The position numbers and the translations under genes are program-made. A model generated the notes under the pieces. The model ran no database searches and was not told the origin of the DNA. It saw only the letters and a program-made list of their open reading frames with translations. A stretch of 64,000 nt of DNA. Origin: Caulobacter sp. (lineage in GTDB: Bacteria; Pseudomonadota; Alphaproteobacteria; Caulobacterales; Caulobacteraceae). The DNA lies in assembly GCA_016125585.1 (NCBI GenBank), contig WGLL01000002.1, positions 248,001 to 312,000 on the forward strand, read 5' to 3'. Shown here piece by piece: positions 39,108 to 48,188 of the stretch. How positions within the stretch are numbered: the first letter of the stretch is position 1; every line of letters starts with the position of its first letter.

Positions 39108-42100
39108 TCACCCCCCGATCTTGGCCACGTTGTCGTCGGAGTTGCGGTCGATGAGGATGTTGTAGGGATCGACCCCGACGAAGGCGGGCTTCTTGTCGAC
39201 GGTGAAGGTCAGGGTCTGCCTGCCCGATTTGATCGGCCGCCGCTGCAGCACCAGCACCTTGCTCTTGTCGAAGCCCTTGTCGCCCGGCTTGGCGGTGAAG
39301 ACGCCGATATCCAGCATCTCGTTCATCGGCGCCGCCGTCTCCTTGCCCTTGCCGTCGGCGTAGAGCTTCTTGGCCTCGACGGTGATGGAGACGTCGAACC
39401 TGCCGTCCTTGCGGGCGACGACCGAGCTGGAGGCGACCTTCACGTCATACAGGGTGATCCGCTCGAACAGATCGGTGATCAGGTCCTGCTTGTCGGCCGG
39501 GGCCTCGGCGCGGAACAGGGCGATCAGGTCGGTCGAGATCGGATAGGGGGCGCCCTTGAAGGCGTGCTGCTCCAGGAAGACGTGCAGGGCGTGGTTGACC
39601 TTGTCCTCGCCGATCTCCTCGGCCAGGCGGTACATGACCAGCGAGCCCTTGCGGTAGTGGATATAGCCCTGGTTCGGCTCAACGCGGCTGAGCGGCTTTT
39701 CCTCGACCGGCTGGCCGCCGCGCGACCGCAGATAGCTGTCGAGTTCGAACTTGAGGAACTTGCGGATCTGGTCCTCGCCATAGAGCTTCTTCATCACCCT
39801 CAGGGAGGAGTACTGCGCCATGGTCTCGCTCATCAGGGTCACGCCCTCCTGGTCGGCGCCGACCACCTGATGGGCCCACCACTGGTGGCCGATCTCATGG
39901 GCGCCGACATAGGTGACCATGTCGATCTTCTCCGGATCGCTGTAGTCGGCGATGAAGAACAGACCCTCCGACCAGGGCATGGTCCCGGCGAAGGCCTGGG
40001 CGAACTGGGCGTAGTCGGGGAACTCGATGAATCGCAGATGGTCGAACTGATAGGGGCTGAAATTGGTCTGGTAATAGTCCAGCGCCGCCTTCATCGCCGC
40101 CTTCATGCGATCGACATTCCAGGGGTGGGCCGGGTCGTAATAGACCTCCAGCTCGACCCCCTTGTAGTTTTCCCGGCTGACGGCGTAGCGCGCCGACTGG
40201 ATGGAGAAGAAGGGCATCACCGGCGCCTCGGTAATGAACCGGGCCCTGCGACGCTTGCCCGTGGGCGTGTCGACGATCCGGTCGGATACCCGCTTGCCCG
40301 GCGCGATCGGCGTCTGGTCGGCGGCGGTGGTGATGGTGATGTCCGAGGTCATGAAGTCGGCGTCGTGGCGCAGGTAGTTGAACTGCCGTGACGGGACGTC
40401 GCCCAGTTTGGCGATCGGCTGATCGGGATTGAGGCCGTACTTGCGACGCTTGGCCCGGTCCTGCAGCCCGTCGCCGGGCCAGATGCCCAGGGCCGGGGCG
40501 AACTCGGCGGAATTGATGAAGGTGCCGTTGTCGACGATGCGCCTTTCGTTGCCGCTGTTCTTGAAGCCCTTCTGCGACCGCTCGGTGATGAAACTCATCG
40601 TCCGCACCTCGCCCGGCGCCATCGGGGTGTCGAAGGTGAAGATGCGATAGTTGAAGCGGTCCAGCGTCTCCTTGGGCCGGGCGCCCTGGATCGACAGGCC
40701 CTTGACCTTGAGATCGCGGTCAAAGCGGACATGGACCTCGCGCAGCGGCTGGTCGGTCATGTTCTTCAGCACATAGTCGCCGGTGACCACCATGCTGGGC
40801 TGGTGCGGCCGCAGATCGACGTCCAGCTTCATCGACTGGATCTTGGGCTGCGGCACCTTGTCGTAGTGGCGCTGGACGATCAGCACCTTCTCGTAGTCGG
40901 CCTGCCATTTCTCGTTGTCGATGGTGTTGCGGTAGTCGTTCCAGACGTTGGTGTTGAGGAAGATCCAGCCTCCGACCGCGGCGGTGGCCAGGAGGGTGAT
41001 CCCGAACAACAGGCCGGCGCGGCTGTTGAGCCGGTGCGGCAGGCGGCGCAGCCGGGGCCACAGCCGCTGCTCGGCGCCGCGCCGCCAAAGGCCCCAGGAG
41101 AGCACCAGCAGCAGCAGGGCGAACAGGGACCAGTAGGTCCGGGCGATCCAGGCCCCGATCCAGAACTTGCCCAGGCCATTGATATCCGACATCGGCGTGC
41201 CGAAGCCGCCGTCGTTGGGAATGGACGCGTAGTTGTAGAGAATGTGGTCGAAGCCGAGATTGCCCAGCGTCAGGGTGGTGATCAGATAGATCACCATCAG
41301 CCCCCAGCCGACGAACTTGTGGGGACTGATCGCCTGGATGAAGACCGCCAGCGCCGCCATCAGTATGCAGTCGACGGTCTGCGGCAGGACGTACCACAGC
41401 AGCCATTTGCCAAGCTCGTAGTGGGGATAGCCCTTGAAGGTCTGGATCAGGATCGCCGCGACCATGCTGATCAGCAGGGTCGAGATCAGCACCAGGGAAA
41501 TGGCCAGGGTCTTGGGGGCGACGAAGGCCCAGTCGGGCACCGGCGAGGCGTCGATGATCTCGTGGGTCTTCTTTTCGCGCTCCCGCCAGACCAGCTCACC
41601 GGCGTAGTAGACGGCGATGATCGTCGGGATGATGGAGAAACTGCCCAGCAGCGCCGGAATCAGGACCCGGGTCAGCGGATAGATGGCGCCGCCGTAGCCG
41701 GTGTCGTCGGTCGCGCCCCACAGGCCGCCCAGGGCGTTGAACAGGCCGATGGCCAGAAGCACCAGATAGGCCGGGCTGCCGAACACCTGGCCCATGTCGA
41801 GCCGGGTGCGCTTCATCAGCTGCGCCCAGGCCGTGCTCCAGCCGAACGACGGTTTCGGCAGGGCCTGGAGGGCCAGGGACGGGCGCTCGCCCGACGGTGT
41901 GACCGCCGCCGCCGCGGCCAGCCTGGCCTGGCGCGCCCGCTTGCCCGAAAGTTTGCCCGGGGTGAACCGGAACAGCAGCATCGGCAGGCTCAGCACCACC
42001 GCCGACAGGGCCAAGGCATAGACGCGGTTGAACAGGATGACGCCGTCGAGGGCCGGGACCAGGGTGTTCCGGTCGGCCGCTGTCCAGTATTTGGTCGTCA

Positions 42101-42749
42101 GGAAGAAGGCGCCGAAGCCCATCGGCTCCCAGTGGGCGGCGATCTCGCGCAGTTCGGGCTTGCGCGTCAGGATGTTGCTGACGGTCCAGATCACCAGGAA
42201 GGCGATCACCCCGACATAGGTCCACATCATCGACCGGGTTGTGGTGGCCAGGACGAAGAACAGCGCAGAGGTCAGCAGGATGTTGGGCAGGGCGATGACG
42301 AAGTAACTGAACAGGAAGGGTTCCAGCGTCAGCGGCCCCAGGGTTTCCTTGTCCACCCAAGGCATGACGCTGCCGATGACGATGCCCAGCGGCACCGCCA
42401 GGAAGGCCAGGGACGCGGCCAGGAAGGCGCCAGTGAAGCGGCCGTAGAGATAGTCGAACCGCCGGATCGAGGTGGATCGCAGGATGCCGCCAAAGCCGGT
42501 CTCGTCATCGCGGACGATAACGTTGGCCACGAAGGCCGTGGACACGAACATGAAGAACAGCGTCCAGATCAGATGGGTCTGGGCGATGGCGAAGGGCGCG
42601 TTCTTGTGAATCGCGCCGCCGCCGCCGATCTGGATCTGGTCGATCACCACGGACCCGAAAGTCAGCAGAAAAAAGATGGCCGCGGCGACCCAGAACACCG
42701 GGTTCTTGACCTGATAGCGGAACTCGAAGCTGGCGATCTTGAGGAACAT
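39108..42749 (-). CDS. ABC-2 permease fused to M1 aminopeptidase
   Basis: A 1,213-residue fusion. Residues about 1-560 are two ABC-2-type membrane units (RYQVKNPVFWVAAAIFFLLT, SLPMLLFRFTPGKLSGKRAR, then LVLLAIGLFNALGGLWGATD). A further helix (about 585-605) leads to a C-terminal M1 peptidase with zinc motif VGAHEIGHQWWAHQ (HExxH about residue 953) and the later Glu in MSETMAQYSS. The GxMEN-type substrate motif is not evident. The ATPase gene lies 11 bases upstream in the same operon. The protein probably sits in the inner membrane with the peptidase outside, and may export and process a peptide or act as a housekeeping peptidase anchored by the permease. Confidence 0.88.
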   Translation of the reverse strand: MFLKIASFEFRYQVKNPVFWVAAAIFFLLTFGSVVIDQIQIGGGGAIHKNAPFAIAQTHLIWTLFFMFVSTAFVANVIVRDDETGFGGILRSTSIRRFDYLYGRFTGAFLAASLAFLAVPLGIVIGSVMPWVDKETLGPLTLEPFLFSYFVIALPNILLTSALFFVLATTTRSMMWTYVGVIAFLVIWTVSNILTRKPELREIAAHWEPMGFGAFFLTTKYWTAADRNTLVPALDGVILFNRVYALALSAVVLSLPMLLFRFTPGKLSGKRARQARLAAAAAVTPSGERPSLALQALPKPSFGWSTAWAQLMKRTRLDMGQVFGSPAYLVLLAIGLFNALGGLWGATDDTGYGGAIYPLTRVLIPALLGSFSIIPTIIAVYYAGELVWREREKKTHEIIDASPVPDWAFVAPKTLAISLVLISTLLISMVAAILIQTFKGYPHYELGKWLLWYVLPQTVDCILMAALAVFIQAISPHKFVGWGLMVIYLITTLTLGNLGFDHILYNYASIPNDGGFGTPMSDINGLGKFWIGAWIARTYWSLFALLLLVLSWGLWRRGAEQRLWPRLRRLPHRLNSRAGLLFGITLLATAAVGGWIFLNTNVWNDYRNTIDNEKWQADYEKVLIVQRHYDKVPQPKIQSMKLDVDLRPHQPSMVVTGDYVLKNMTDQPLREVHVRFDRDLKVKGLSIQGARPKETLDRFNYRIFTFDTPMAPGEVRTMSFITERSQKGFKNSGNERRIVDNGTFINSAEFAPALGIWPGDGLQDRAKRRKYGLNPDQPIAKLGDVPSRQFNYLRHDADFMTSDITITTAADQTPIAPGKRVSDRIVDTPTGKRRRARFITEAPVMPFFSIQSARYAVSRENYKGVELEVYYDPAHPWNVDRMKAAMKAALDYYQTNFSPYQFDHLRFIEFPDYAQFAQAFAGTMPWSEGLFFIADYSDPEKIDMVTYVGAHEIGHQWWAHQVVGADQEGVTLMSETMAQYSSLRVMKKLYGEDQIRKFLKFELDSYLRSRGGQPVEEKPLSRVEPNQGYIHYRKGSLVMYRLAEEIGEDKVNHALHVFLEQHAFKGAPYPISTDLIALFRAEAPADKQDLITDLFERITLYDVKVASSSVVARKDGRFDVSITVEAKKLYADGKGKETAAPMNEMLDIGVFTAKPGDKGFDKSKVLVLQRRPIKSGRQTLTFTVDKKPAFVGVDPYNILIDRNSDDNVAKIGG

Positions 42750-42760
42750 GACCCGGATCC

Positions 42761-43636
42761 TCAGGCGGCGCGGGCGGCGTGGAGGGTCGAGAAGTAGACG
42801 TCTTCCAGACCGCCCTCGACCGGCGTGAAGCCGTCGCCGGGATCGCCGTCGGACTCGATGTGAACCACCGTCCGGCCGGTGAACAGGCGGGTGTGGATGA
42901 CCGTGTAGCGCTTGCGGAGGGCCTCAAGTTCGGACTTGTCGACCGTCTTCTTCCAGATGCGGCCCTTCAGCTGGGCCACCAGCTCCAGCGGCGCGCCCTG
43001 TTTGACGATCCGGCCCTGGCAGATGATGGCCATGGCCGGGCAGAGGTCGGAGACGTCCTCGACGATGTGGGTCGAGAGGATGACCACCACATTCTCGCCG
43101 ATCTCGGCCAGCAGGTTGAGGAAGCGGTTGCGTTCCTCGGGGTCGAGGCCGGCGGTGGGTTCGTCGACGATGATCAGGGCCGGATCGCCGATCAGGGCCT
43201 GGGCGATGCCGAACCGCTGGCGCATGCCGCCGGAAAACCCGGCCAGGGCGCGCTTGCGGACATCCCAGAGGTTGGTCTGGTTGAGCAGATATTCGACGGT
43301 CTCGCGCCGCTCCTTGCCGTTGGAGACGCCCTTCAGCACCGCCATGTGGTCGAGCATGTCGTAGGCCGAGACCCGGGGGTAGACGCCGAAGTCCTGCGGC
43401 AGGTAACCGAGCACCTTGCGCAGGTCCTCGGGATCCTTCAGCACATCGATGTCGCCGAACCGGACATGGCCGCTGGTGGGGGCCTGCAGGGTGGCGATGG
43501 TTCGCATCAGGGTCGATTTGCCGGCCCCGTTGGGCCCGAGCAGGCCGTACATGCCCTTGGGCACGATCAGGCTGACCTCATCCAGCGCCTTGGCGCCGTT
43601 CGGATAGATGTGCGTCAGGTTCTCGACGATGAGCAT
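42761..43636 (-). CDS. ABC transporter ATP-binding protein
   Basis: A 291-residue ATPase. Walker A is LLGPNGAGKSTLMRT, the Q-loop region GYLPQDFGVYPRVSAYDM, the signature FSGGMRQRFGIAQALI, Walker B LIIVDEPTAGLDPEERNRFL, and the H-loop Ser-Thr-His is ILSTHIVEDV. This is the nucleotide-binding partner of the permease/peptidase encoded next, 11 bases downstream. The start at 43636 follows GGGGTGG; earlier codons are not family-like. Confidence 0.93.
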   Translation of the reverse strand: MLIVENLTHIYPNGAKALDEVSLIVPKGMYGLLGPNGAGKSTLMRTIATLQAPTSGHVRFGDIDVLKDPEDLRKVLGYLPQDFGVYPRVSAYDMLDHMAVLKGVSNGKERRETVEYLLNQTNLWDVRKRALAGFSGGMRQRFGIAQALIGDPALIIVDEPTAGLDPEERNRFLNLLAEIGENVVVILSTHIVEDVSDLCPAMAIICQGRIVKQGAPLELVAQLKGRIWKKTVDKSELEALRKRYTVIHTRLFTGRTVVHIESDGDPGDGFTPVEGGLEDVYFSTLHAARAA

Positions 43637-43924
43637 GGCGGCTCCACCCCTTGAAAAAATCCCGCAAGGCCCGAAGGCCCCAACTCCCCGGTCGCCAGTC
43701 TTGGCCGGGCGGCGATCCCGGGGCAAGTGAAACAACGGTAAGGGGAATGTCGCGCGAACGCGGTGCGGCGTCAGATCGCCGCCCGGGGTGTAACAATCTT
43801 GAACGAATTTCCCAACGGCGCATTATGATATCCGGGATCACCGGGCCGTTCAGTAGGGAGGCGCGCCGGGAGATGCTTGTTTGTCTCCGGAGTTGCGTTC
43901 CTTGCGTCTGTGTCGCTCGCGTTG

Positions 43925-44857
43925 ATGTCCGCTTCCGCATCACACTTCATGCCCCGCGGAGACGCCGCCGGAGCCGATCGGGGCTTCGAACGGTTCAAGT
44001 CTCTCGTGCTCGAGGTCGCCACCCAGCCGGCGCTGGACGCGGTGATCGCCCATCCCGAGTTTCCGCGGGTCGCCCTGGCGATGGTCGAGGGCTGGGGACC
44101 CCACAACGAGGATGACGCGGGCATGACCCGCACCCTGCGGGACGTCGGCCACTATATGGCCGGTGTCTGGAGCCTGGCCCTGTCGGGCTCGGCAGAGCGC
44201 CTGAGCCATGTCAGCCTGACCCGATTGTTCGAGCCCCTCGGCCTGGGCAGCCGCACCCGGGCCCATGCCCTGATCGCCTATTTCCGCACCCGGGGCATGA
44301 TCCGCCCGATCGAGAGCCGGGGCGACGGGCGGTTGCGAAACTACGAGGCGGCGCCGGCGCTCAGGCAGCTGTTTCACAACCGCTTCCGGCGGGAACTGAC
44401 CACGGCCGCGCCGCTGATCGCCGGGGCGGACGCCATCCTGGCCCGATGGGACGAGCCGGGCCTGTTCGAGGCCTTCATGGTCGCCAACGGCCAGTTCATG
44501 GTCGGCAGCTATCTCAACTTCGACCGCGAGGCGGCCAATCTCGACGTCTTCGCCCAGCGTCATGCCGGCCTGACCGTCCTTGGGCAGATCATCGCGGCGG
44601 CCCCGCGAACCGGCGTGTTCCCGCCCGATGGGCCGGTGGCCATCAATCTGCGGGACATCGCCCGTCGCTCGGGCGTGTCGCGGGCCCAGGCGCGAAACGT
44701 CATCCGGGCAGGGGAAAAGGCCGGATTCCTGACGACGCGGGAGGAGGGATGGGTGGACTTGTCGCCCGACCTTCGCCACCAGCTCGTCTATCTGCTGGCG
44801 GCCTATGTCCTCAGCCTGACCTGGTGCGCCAACCAGGCGATGGGCGAGACCGTCTGA
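43925..44857 (+). CDS. Helix-turn-helix (winged-helix) regulator-like protein
   Basis: A 310-residue protein from the start I use (ATG 43925); TTG 43877, GTG 43910 and ATG 43949 are alternatives, none with a strong ribosome site. The central part (SLTRLFEPLGLGSRTRAHAL, then IAYFRTRGMIRPIESRGDGR) looks like one winged helix, and the C-terminal part (INLRDIARRSGVSRAQARNV, then IRAGEKAGFL) is a clear second HTH. I do not recognise the family or a ligand domain. It is divergent from the ABC operon, 288 bases away, and might regulate it; that is inference. Confidence 0.7.
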   Translation: MSASASHFMPRGDAAGADRGFERFKSLVLEVATQPALDAVIAHPEFPRVALAMVEGWGPHNEDDAGMTRTLRDVGHYMAGVWSLALSGSAERLSHVSLTRLFEPLGLGSRTRAHALIAYFRTRGMIRPIESRGDGRLRNYEAAPALRQLFHNRFRRELTTAAPLIAGADAILARWDEPGLFEAFMVANGQFMVGSYLNFDREAANLDVFAQRHAGLTVLGQIIAAAPRTGVFPPDGPVAINLRDIARRSGVSRAQARNVIRAGEKAGFLTTREEGWVDLSPDLRHQLVYLLAAYVLSLTWCANQAMGETV

Positions 44858-44975
44858 GGCCCGACCGGGCCCTGTTTGTCGCCCGGGTCTCTGAAATGTG
44901 ACCCGGGTCCCGGGATATGCGGCGGCGCTGATGCGTTTCGCTCGGGACCAACCACACAAACAGGACACCTGAGAC

Positions 44976-45152
44976 ATGCTCAAATGGGCCCTTATTCTCG
45001 CCGTCGTGGCGATCATCGCCGGGGTGCTCGGCTTTGGCGGCATCGCCGGCGCCGCCGCCGGGATCGCCAAGCTCCTGTTCGGCCTGTTCGTCATCGGCTT
45101 CCTGATCGTCCTGGCCCTCGGCATCTTCGGGGCCAAGAAACTGACCAGCTGA
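44976..45152 (+). CDS. DUF1328 small membrane protein, second copy
   Basis: A 58-residue two-helix protein, [20 protein letters not shown] followed by [18 protein letters not shown], paralogous to the protein encoded at 22576-22746. The C-terminal tail ([10 protein letters not shown]) differs. No exact EcfG promoter precedes this copy: GGGAT-N17-CGTT at 44912-44937 is only a partial match. The ribosome site is weak (AGGACACCTGAGAC). Confidence 0.85.
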   Translation: MLKWALILAVVAIIAGVLGFGGIAGAAAGIAKLLFGLFVIGFLIVLALGIFGAKKLTS

Positions 45153-45250
45153 CGCGGGTCGTTCCGGCGCCGGGCGGGCGGTCTAAACCAAGGCGAAAGG
45201 CTTGAGGCGTATGACAGCCTCCAAGTTGAGACGTCCGAAAGCGCCCGCCC

Positions 45251-46330
45251 GTGCAGATCGACATTGTCCGCCCCGATGAACTGACAGCCGCCCAGGTCGA
45301 ACACTGGGCGGGACTGCAGGGCGGCGATACGCGGCTGCACAGCCCCTTCCTGTCGCCCGGCTGGGCGCGGGCGGTGGCGGCGGCCCAGGGCTCCCGGGCC
45401 AACGTCAAGGTCGCCCTGCTGCACGAGGGGGGCGAGGCCCGGGGGTTCATGGCCGTCAAGGCCGGGTTGCTGACCGCCATGCCGGTCGGGGCGCCGATGT
45501 GCGACTACCAGGGCCTGGTGGCCGAGCCGGGAACTCCGTTCGATGCGGTGCACATGGTTCAGGCGCTGGGCGTCGGCCGGTTCGACTTCTGCCACATGCT
45601 GGAAGGCCAGAGCGGCTTCGAGGCCCACCTCAAGGGCGCCCAGCCCTCCTTCGCCATCGACATGCCCGAGGGCTACGAAGCCTATGCCCAGGCCCGGCGC
45701 GCCGCCGGCGTCACCGCCCTGAAGGACACCGACAAGAAGCGCCGCAAGATGGAGCGCGAGGCCGGCACGCCCGTTTTCGCCGCCTTCTCCCGCTCGCGGG
45801 CCGACTTCGACCAACTGATCGCTTGGAAGCGGGCGCAGTGGAAGGCCACCGGCCAGACCGACGTGCTGGCCGCCGGCTGGACCTCGAAACTGGTGCGCGA
45901 CCTGTTCCAGAGCCGCGACCCGGATTTCGGCGGCGTCCTGTTCACCCTCCATGTCGGCGAAAAGCTGGTCGCGGCCCAGTTCAACCTGAGGGCTCACGGG
46001 GCGATCAACAGCTGGCTGATCGGCCATGACCCGGCCTTCGAGCGCTGGAGCCCGGGGATGATCCTGTTCCAGGATATCCTGCGCTGGATGGATTCCTCGC
46101 CCTACTGGCGGCTGGACCTGGGCGCCGGCGACTACCGCTTCAAGCGCGAGCTGGCCAACGTCGTGACCCCGGTCTCCCACGGCTTCGTCGGCGACGCCTC
46201 TCCGGCCGCCCTGATGCGCGGCGCCGCCTATGCCCTGCGCCAGGCGGCCGAGTCCCTGCCGCTGGGCCCGGTGTCGGCGCTGCCCGGCAAGGCCATGCGG
46301 CGGCTTGACCTGATCCGCGGATTGCGGTGA
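45251..46330 (+). CDS. FemAB-like GNAT acetyltransferase (Acetyltransf_6)
   Basis: A 359-residue protein of the Acetyltransf_6 (FemAB/CelD-like) group. Seen are LHSPFLSPGWARAVAAAQGS, SFAIDMPEGYEAYAQA, the basic KDTDKKRRKMEREAG segment and the C-terminal GNAT fold INSWLIGHDPAFERWSPGMI with LDLGAGDYRFKRELAN. In Caulobacter a protein of this type, HfsK, modifies holdfast polysaccharide; this could be its orthologue, but no holdfast genes are adjacent. The start is a GTG at 45251. Its stop overlaps a possible GTG start of the next gene. Confidence 0.82.
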   Translation: MQIDIVRPDELTAAQVEHWAGLQGGDTRLHSPFLSPGWARAVAAAQGSRANVKVALLHEGGEARGFMAVKAGLLTAMPVGAPMCDYQGLVAEPGTPFDAVHMVQALGVGRFDFCHMLEGQSGFEAHLKGAQPSFAIDMPEGYEAYAQARRAAGVTALKDTDKKRRKMEREAGTPVFAAFSRSRADFDQLIAWKRAQWKATGQTDVLAAGWTSKLVRDLFQSRDPDFGGVLFTLHVGEKLVAAQFNLRAHGAINSWLIGHDPAFERWSPGMILFQDILRWMDSSPYWRLDLGAGDYRFKRELANVVTPVSHGFVGDASPAALMRGAAYALRQAAESLPLGPVSALPGKAMRRLDLIRGLR

Positions 46331-46362
46331 AGCCTGCGGGCTCCCACAGGCCCAGGCTTTCC

Positions 46363-47565
46363 ATGACCCTCACCATCGACGACATCCGCGCCGCCGCGGC
46401 CCGCCTTGAGGGCCACGTCGAGCGCACGCCCTGCCGCTATTCCCGCACCCTGTCGGAGATTACCGGGGCGCAGGTGTGGGTGAAGTTCGAGAACCTGCAG
46501 TTCACCGCCGCCTACAAGGAGCGCGGCGCGCTGAACAAACTGCTGCTGATGAGCGAGGCCGACCGGGCCAAGGGCGTCATCGCCGCCAGCGCCGGCAACC
46601 ACGCCCAGGGCCTGGCCTATCACGCCACCCGGCTGGGCATCCCCTCGACCATCGTCATGCCCAAGGGCACGCCCTTCGTGAAGGTCGAGCACACCCGCAA
46701 CCACGGCGCCACCGTGGTCATCGAGGGCGAGAGCTACGACGACGCCTACGCCCACGCCATGAAGCTGAAGGCCGAGAAGGGCATGACCTTCGTCCATCCC
46801 TTCGACGACTATGAGGTGATGGCCGGCCAGGGGACCATCGCCCTGGAGATGCTGGAGGATGTGCCGGATCTGGAGATCCTGCCGGTGCCGATCGGCGGCG
46901 GCGGCCTGATCAGCGGCGTCGGCACGGCGGCCAAGGCGCTGCGGCCCGATATCCGCATCATCGGCTGCGAGCCGGCGATGTATCCCAGCTTCACCGCCCG
47001 CATGCGCGGCATCAACGGCCAGTCCGGCGGCCAGACCATCGCCGAGGGCATCGCCGTCAAACAGGTCGGCGAGCTGACCTATGGCGTCGCCCGGCCGATC
47101 ATCGAGGATGTGCTGCTGCTCGAGGAGTCCTTCATCGAACGGGCGGTGGCCCTCTACTGCAATGTCGAGAAGACCGTGGCCGAGGGCGCCGGGGCGGCGT
47201 CGCTGGCCGCCCTGCTGGCCTATCCCGAGCGATTCCGCGGCAAGAAGTGCGGCCTGATCCTCTGCGGCGGCAACATCGACACCCGCCTGCTGGCCAGCGT
47301 CCTGACCCGCGAACTGGTGCGGGCCCAGCGGCTGGTCTCCCTGCGCATCGTCGGCGACGACCGCCCGGGCCTGCTGGCCACCGTCTCCCGGGTGATCGGC
47401 GAGATGGGCGGCAACATCATCGAGGTGGCGCACAATCGCCTGGCCCTCGACGTGCCGGCCAAGGGCGCCGAGTTCGACATCATGATCGAGACCCGCGACG
47501 CCCGGCACACCCAGGAGATCATGGATGTGCTGCGCGAACACGGCTACCCGCCCCGCGCGGTCTAG
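46363..47565 (+). CDS. ilvA: Threonine dehydratase (ammonia-lyase), with ACT domain
   Basis: A 400-residue PLP enzyme converting threonine to 2-oxobutyrate and ammonia. The PLP lysine is in FTAAYKERGALNKL, the phosphate loop is GGGGLISGVGTAAKAL, and other signatures are ASAGNHAQGLAYHA and AEGAGAASLAALL. The C-terminal ACT-like part (VSLRIVGDDRPGLLATVSRV, then EVAHNRLAL) suggests allosteric control and is more like the catabolic/ACT form than long IlvA. ATG 46363 is used; a GTG at 46327 overlaps the preceding stop and would couple the two genes. Confidence 0.93.
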   Translation: MTLTIDDIRAAAARLEGHVERTPCRYSRTLSEITGAQVWVKFENLQFTAAYKERGALNKLLLMSEADRAKGVIAASAGNHAQGLAYHATRLGIPSTIVMPKGTPFVKVEHTRNHGATVVIEGESYDDAYAHAMKLKAEKGMTFVHPFDDYEVMAGQGTIALEMLEDVPDLEILPVPIGGGGLISGVGTAAKALRPDIRIIGCEPAMYPSFTARMRGINGQSGGQTIAEGIAVKQVGELTYGVARPIIEDVLLLEESFIERAVALYCNVEKTVAEGAGAASLAALLAYPERFRGKKCGLILCGGNIDTRLLASVLTRELVRAQRLVSLRIVGDDRPGLLATVSRVIGEMGGNIIEVAHNRLALDVPAKGAEFDIMIETRDARHTQEIMDVLREHGYPPRAV

Positions 47566-47666
47566 AGGCGCGGCGAAAACCACGAGGCGGGCCCGCCCCC
47601 TCTTCGCAGGGTGACGACCAGCGCGAAACTCGCTAACTGCGCTTCATCGTTCCACAGAGAGCCGCC

Positions 47667-48164
47667 ATGCGCCGCATCGCCACTGTCCTGCTCGCCGCCG
47701 TCGCGGCCCTGTCCCTGGCCGCCTGCGACGGCGGCAAGGCGGCCCGCAAGAACCTGATGGAAGGGACCGAGTTCCTGGCCGAGAACGCCAAGGCCGAAGG
47801 GGTCAGGACCCTGCCCGACGGTCTGCAGTATCGCATCATCGAGTCCGGTCCGACCACGGGCCTCAAGCCCCGTCGCGGCGACGAGATCAAGGTCCACTAC
47901 GAAGGCAAGCTGCTGAACGGCGAGGTGTTCGACTCCAGCTTCGAGCGCGGCGCCCCGACCACCATGGAGCTGAACAATCTGGTCAAGGGCTGGATGGAGG
48001 CCGTGCCGATGATGCGGCCCGGAGACACCTGGGTGCTCTATGTCCCGCCGGACCTCGGCTACGGCAAGGACGGATCGGGCGGCATTCCGCCCAATGCGGT
48101 GCTGGTGTTCCGCATCGAACTGATCGACGTCCTGCCGTCCGGGCGGAATTCGGCCAGGGGCTGA
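47667..48164 (+). CDS. FKBP-type peptidyl-prolyl isomerase, lipoprotein
   Basis: A 165-residue protein with a lipoprotein signal (ATVLLAAVAALSLAAC, lipobox LAAC) and one FKBP domain: KPRRGDEIKVHYEGKLLNGE, VFDSSFERGAPTTMELNNLV, MRPGDTWVLYVPPDLGYG, PPNAVLVFRIELIDV. It probably assists protein folding in the periplasm, anchored to a membrane. GAGAGCC lies before the ATG. It ends near a small palindrome (48171-48185), shared with the convergent purU gene. Confidence 0.93.
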   Translation: MRRIATVLLAAVAALSLAACDGGKAARKNLMEGTEFLAENAKAEGVRTLPDGLQYRIIESGPTTGLKPRRGDEIKVHYEGKLLNGEVFDSSFERGAPTTMELNNLVKGWMEAVPMMRPGDTWVLYVPPDLGYGKDGSGGIPPNAVLVFRIELIDVLPSGRNSARG

Positions 48165-48170
48165 CGCGCC

Positions 48171-48185
48171 TCCCCCGAGGGGGAG
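48171..48185. terminator. Short palindrome between convergent genes (terminator-like)
   Basis: CTCCCCCGAGGGGGA forms a compact GC hairpin between the stop codons of the FKBP and purU genes. It lacks a T tract, and the motif is shared with the repeat family at 11954 and 49093, so terminator function is only possible. Confidence 0.4.
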
Positions 48186-48188
48186 CGG

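Noticed and set aside
44912..44937. EcfG promoter for the second DUF1328 gene
   Set aside because: The -35 element (GGGAT) matches only three of five consensus bases, although the CGTT and 17-base spacing fit.
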